NCBI GenBank assembly: GCA_031276685.1
Contig: JAISMQ010000259.1
Span: 1 to 7,986, forward strand
Length of the DNA: 7,986 bases
Reading direction: 5' to 3'
Source: Treponema sp.
GTDB lineage: Bacteria; Spirochaetota; Spirochaetia; Treponematales; Breznakiellaceae
Position 1 is the stretch's first letter, and every line of letters begins with the position of its first letter. The position numbers and the translations under genes were made by a program. The notes beneath the pieces are model-generated. The model was not told where the DNA came from, did not search any database, and saw only the letters and a list, made by a program, of their open reading frames with translations. This document shows positions 5,201-7,986 of the stretch, one piece after another.

Positions 5201-7986
5201 ATCCTCCACGATAAAATCGTCATCCTCGGTTTCAACAACGGCGGCGGCCTCAAGCTTCCGCTGTTCCAGGATCTCCTCCATCTGCTGATCCAGATCCTGG
5301 CTGTCCTCGTCAAAGAGCTTCACCGCCCGGTAGCGCTTCATGCCGGTACCCGCCGGAATGGGATGCCCGATGATGATGTTTTCTTTAAGGCCCCGCAGGT
5401 AATCGGTACTGCCCGCGATGGCGGCGTTGGTAAGGACCCGCGTGGTATCCTGAAAACTGGCCGCCGAGAGGAACGAATCGATGTTCAGGCTTGCCTTGGT
5501 GATCCCCTGGAACATGGGCCGGGCCACCGCAGGCTGCACGGCTTCCGTCATAACCCGGTTGTTTTCTTCGTGGAAGCGGTACTTGTCCACCATTTGGCCG
5601 TAGATAAACTTGGTATCCCCCACGGCTACAATTTCTACTTTCCTCATCATCTGGCGGACAATAACGCCGATGTGCTTGTCGTTGATGGAAACCCCCTGCA
5701 GGCGGTAAACCTGCTGGATCTCGTCCATCAGGTAACGCTGCAGCGTCGCCTCTCCCTGGATGTGAAGGACATCGTGGGGGTTGACGGCCCCCAGGCAGAG
5801 AGGCTCCCCGGCCTCCACCGTGTCGCCGTCCCGCACCAGCAGGCGCTTGGTCATGGGGATAAGGTGCTTGTACTCCTTGCCAAAGGCGTCCTGAACCGTA
5901 ACCACCCGCTTGCCTTTGACAATGCCCTTGAAGTACACAAGCCCGGACACCTGGGCCAGCACCGCAGGATTCTTGGGTTTGCGGGCCTCGAACAGCTCGC
6001 TTACCCGGGGAAGGCCGGAGGTAATATCCATAGCCTTGGCGGATTCTTTTAAGGTCTTGGCGATGATCTTTCCGGCGCTGATCCTGGTCCGCAGGGGCTT
6101 GCCGTTGCCGTCAAGAACCGGATCCCCCTTGGAGTCAAGCTCGAATTCGTCCACCTGGATATAGGCGCCGCCGGGGAGGAAGTAGGAGGCAAGCTCGTTC
6201 CCCCCTTCATCGGTAATCAATATCCGGGGCTGTTTGCTTTCCATCTGGAATTCGGTGATACGCTTTTCCGTGTTCCCCGTTTCCTCGTCTATTTCTTCCC
6301 TCAGCGTGGTGCCGGGGATAATATCCTCGTAGTTTACAAAGCCCGTAGCTTCGGCGATGATCGGGTCCGAAAAGGGATCGAAGGTGGCGATGGTCTTTTC
6401 CGCCCCCACCACGTCCCCCTTCCTGACAAGGAAGTCGGACCCGTTACGGATCTCGATTTTCTGATCCTGGCCGATAAGGCACAGGCTGCGCCCGCCCTCA
6501 TGCTCCCGCACCATGGCGTAGGCGATTTCCGGGGAGAGAATCTCCTTGGCGCCGCGCTTGATAATAGGCTCGTCCCGGATGATCCGCCTGCCGTTCTCCA
6601 CAAGAAGCTTGTCCTGGCTTTCCAGATGGTACTCTTTCATTACCCGGTTGACCACGGCGTAGCCTTTGCGGGTAAACAGCCAGTGCCCGTCGGGCCTTTC
6701 CACGTGGGCGCCGGATACATCCCGAATGTACACCGGGTACTTAAGGAAGGTGCGGTTTTCCTCGCTTGCCTTGGTGGCGACCCCGCCGATATGGAAGGTC
6801 CGCATGGTAAGCTGCGTACCGGGCTGGCCGATAGACTGGGCCGCGATGGTCCCCACGGTTTCCCCGATGTCAACCGAACGGTTGGTGGCCAGGTTCCGGC
6901 CGTAACACTTGCGGCATACCCCGTGCTTCGCCTCGCAGGTAAGGACCGTCCGTATCCGCACGGTTTCGATTCCCGCCTTTTCGATGGTGGCGGCGATCTC
7001 CTCGGTAATTTCCTCGTTCACGTCGATGATAAGCTCCCCGGTGATGGGGTGCTTGACCCGCTCCAGGGTGTAGCGGCCCACGATACGGTCGCTCAGCGGC
7101 TCTACGATGTCCTCGCCGTCCTTGATGGCGGAATAGGCAATCCCGGTGATGGTACCGCAGTCATCCTCGTTTACCACCACGTCCTGGGCAATATCCACCA
7201 GCCGCCGGGTCAGGTAGCCCGCCTCCGCAGTTTTAAGGGCGGTGTCGGCAAGCCCCTTCCGCGCGCCATTGGTGGAGATAAAGAATTCGATAACCGAAAG
7301 CCCCTCTTTGAAGTTGGACCGGATGGGCAGCTCGATAATGTCGCCCGAAGGCTTGGCCATAAGGCCCCGCATCCCCGCAAGCTGGCGGATCTGGTTGCGG
7401 CTTCCCCGCGCGCCGGAGTTCGCCATCATGTAGATGGAGTTAAAACCGTCCCGGTCCGCCTCCAGGGTCTTCATCATGATGTTGGTCAGGTTGTCGTTGG
7501 TCTTGTTCCAGACTTCCACCACCTTGTTGTAGCGTTCGTCGCCGGTGATGTAGCCGTCCCGGTACTGCTTCTGAATGCTTTCCACTTCCCGGTTGGCGCT
7601 GTCGATCATCTCGGTCTTTTCTTTGGGCACCACAATGTCGTCCACCCCGATGGTGGCCCCAAAAACCGTGGCGTAACGGTAACCCGTGGCCTTGATGGCA
7701 TCCAGCATCCGTACCGTGGTCCAGGAACCCTTTTCGGTAAAGACATGCTCGATAAGGGCCCTTAACTCCTTGTCTTTAAGTTCGTAGTTGATAAAGGGAA
7801 TACCGGGGGGCATTTCCTCGTTGAACAGCAACCGCCCTGCCGAACTTTCGATAAGGCCGTCTTCCCCAATCCGCGCCTCGTGGCCGACCTTGTCCCAAAC
7901 GGGGAATTTGGGGGGGCGCACCTTGATCAGGGCCTCCCGGTCCAAAGCGCCGGCCTCCACGGCCATGTAAACCTCTTCCACCGTGT
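5189..7986 (-). CDS. rpoC: DNA-directed RNA polymerase beta' subunit, C-terminal two thirds (5' end outside the window)
   Basis: The frame is open to the right edge. About 930 residues are present of roughly 1,400 expected, so the catalytic NADFDGD motif and N-terminal zinc finger lie outside. Residues are numbered from 7981. The fragment opens with EEVYMAVEAGAL and IKVRPP, just downstream of the active-site region. The bridge helix follows MANSGARGSRNQIRQLAGMRG (187-206). The second zinc site is Cys275, Cys349, Cys356 and Cys359 (CEAKHGVCRKC). The first half of the trigger loop is GTIAAQSIGQPGTQLTMRTFHIGG (377-400). About 235 residues then separate it from AGKIIAKTLKESAKAMDITSGLPRVSELFEAR (636-667), an SI3-type insertion in the trigger loop. 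The protein ends in an acidic tail, and TAA is at 5191-5189. It is presumably the last gene of an rpoBC operon, since a probable terminator overlaps its stop. Confidence 0.99.
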   Translation of the reverse strand, partial: TVEEVYMAVEAGALDREALIKVRPPKFPVWDKVGHEARIGEDGLIESSAGRLLFNEEMPPGIPFINYELKDKELRALIEHVFTEKGSWTTVRMLDAIKATGYRYATVFGATIGVDDIVVPKEKTEMIDSANREVESIQKQYRDGYITGDERYNKVVEVWNKTNDNLTNIMMKTLEADRDGFNSIYMMANSGARGSRNQIRQLAGMRGLMAKPSGDIIELPIRSNFKEGLSVIEFFISTNGARKGLADTALKTAEAGYLTRRLVDIAQDVVVNEDDCGTITGIAYSAIKDGEDIVEPLSDRIVGRYTLERVKHPITGELIIDVNEEITEEIAATIEKAGIETVRIRTVLTCEAKHGVCRKCYGRNLATNRSVDIGETVGTIAAQSIGQPGTQLTMRTFHIGGVATKASEENRTFLKYPVYIRDVSGAHVERPDGHWLFTRKGYAVVNRVMKEYHLESQDKLLVENGRRIIRDEPIIKRGAKEILSPEIAYAMVREHEGGRSLCLIGQDQKIEIRNGSDFLVRKGDVVGAEKTIATFDPFSDPIIAEATGFVNYEDIIPGTTLREEIDEETGNTEKRITEFQMESKQPRILITDEGGNELASYFLPGGAYIQVDEFELDSKGDPVLDGNGKPLRTRISAGKIIAKTLKESAKAMDITSGLPRVSELFEARKPKNPAVLAQVSGLVYFKGIVKGKRVVTVQDAFGKEYKHLIPMTKRLLVRDGDTVEAGEPLCLGAVNPHDVLHIQGEATLQRYLMDEIQQVYRLQGVSINDKHIGVIVRQMMRKVEIVAVGDTKFIYGQMVDKYRFHEENNRVMTEAVQPAVARPMFQGITKASLNIDSFLSAASFQDTTRVLTNAAIAGSTDYLRGLKENIIIGHPIPAGTGMKRYRAVKLFDEDSQDLDQQMEEILEQRKLEAAAVVETEDDDFIVEDTEE
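6077..6781 (-). other. SI3-type lineage insertion within the RpoC trigger loop
   Basis: This stretch codes for about 235 residues between TMRTFHIGG and the return strand beginning AGKIIAKTLKES. In Bacillus-type beta' subunits these halves are nearly contiguous (TGGVAG then DITQGLPR). In E. coli they are separated by SI3, about 190 residues. The segment contains strand-rich repeats consistent with sandwich-barrel hybrid motifs (for example KGDVVGAEKTIATFDPFSDPIIAEATGFV). It is an in-frame part of rpoC, not a foreign gene. Boundaries are approximate. Confidence 0.7.

Noticed and set aside
6500..7765. Long plus-strand open frame (421 codons) antisense to rpoC
   Set aside because: It lies wholly opposite strongly conserved RpoC domains, has low-complexity Gly/His/Pro/Val-rich composition and no recognisable domain. 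GC-rich coding DNA commonly leaves such open antisense frames.
7979..7981. GTG at the right edge as a true start of a separate 930-residue protein
   Set aside because: The frame stays open past it to the window end, and the following residues match the middle of RpoC, so the gene simply continues outside the window.

Overview
The window is a densely packed, GC-rich stretch of bacterial chromosome with all six genes on the minus strand, so it reads from the right edge to the left. Every gene except the racemase is housekeeping or signalling. The order murG, cvpA, DNA polymerase III delta'-like gene, soluble PAS histidine kinase recalls the arrangement I remember around TP0519-TP0523 of Treponema pallidum, and the MurG and RpoC sequences have a spirochaete look. 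My best guess is a Treponema-like spirochaete (Treponemataceae/Breznakiellaceae type, perhaps a gut lineage). By eye the GC content is high for that group, so the assignment is inference.

Layout from right to left. (1) 7986-5189: the C-terminal two thirds of rpoC (RNA polymerase beta'), with its 5' part outside the window. (2) 5200-5171: a probable intrinsic terminator whose stem starts inside the last rpoC codons. (3) 5120-4236: a DapF-fold, cofactor-independent amino-acid racemase. Its motifs match the histidine racemase CntK better than true diaminopimelate epimerase. (4) 4199-3087: murG. (5) 3090-2503: cvpA. (6) 2521-1163: a delta'-like clamp-loader protein with a large insertion. (7) 1166 to the left edge: a PAS-domain histidine kinase that starts at a GTG overlapping the previous stop and lacks only its last residues.

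Genes 4 to 7 form a tight unit with overlaps of 4, 19 and 4 bases, which implies cotranscription and translational coupling. The unit joins a cell-wall precursor enzyme (MurG), an inner-membrane protein linked to envelope processes (CvpA), a replication clamp-loader subunit and a cytoplasmic sensor kinase. Its response regulator would be expected just past the left edge. The racemase lies 36 bases upstream of murG and probably belongs to the same transcript, separated from the RNA polymerase operon by the terminator.

There is no stretch over 300 bases without a gene. I see no tRNA, rRNA, CRISPR array, insertion sequence or prophage. The only intergenic spaces are 68 bases (rpoC to racemase) and 36 bases (racemase to murG). 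No wholly new system is evident. The item most worth attention is the CntK-like racemase, which automated pipelines would probably label dapF.
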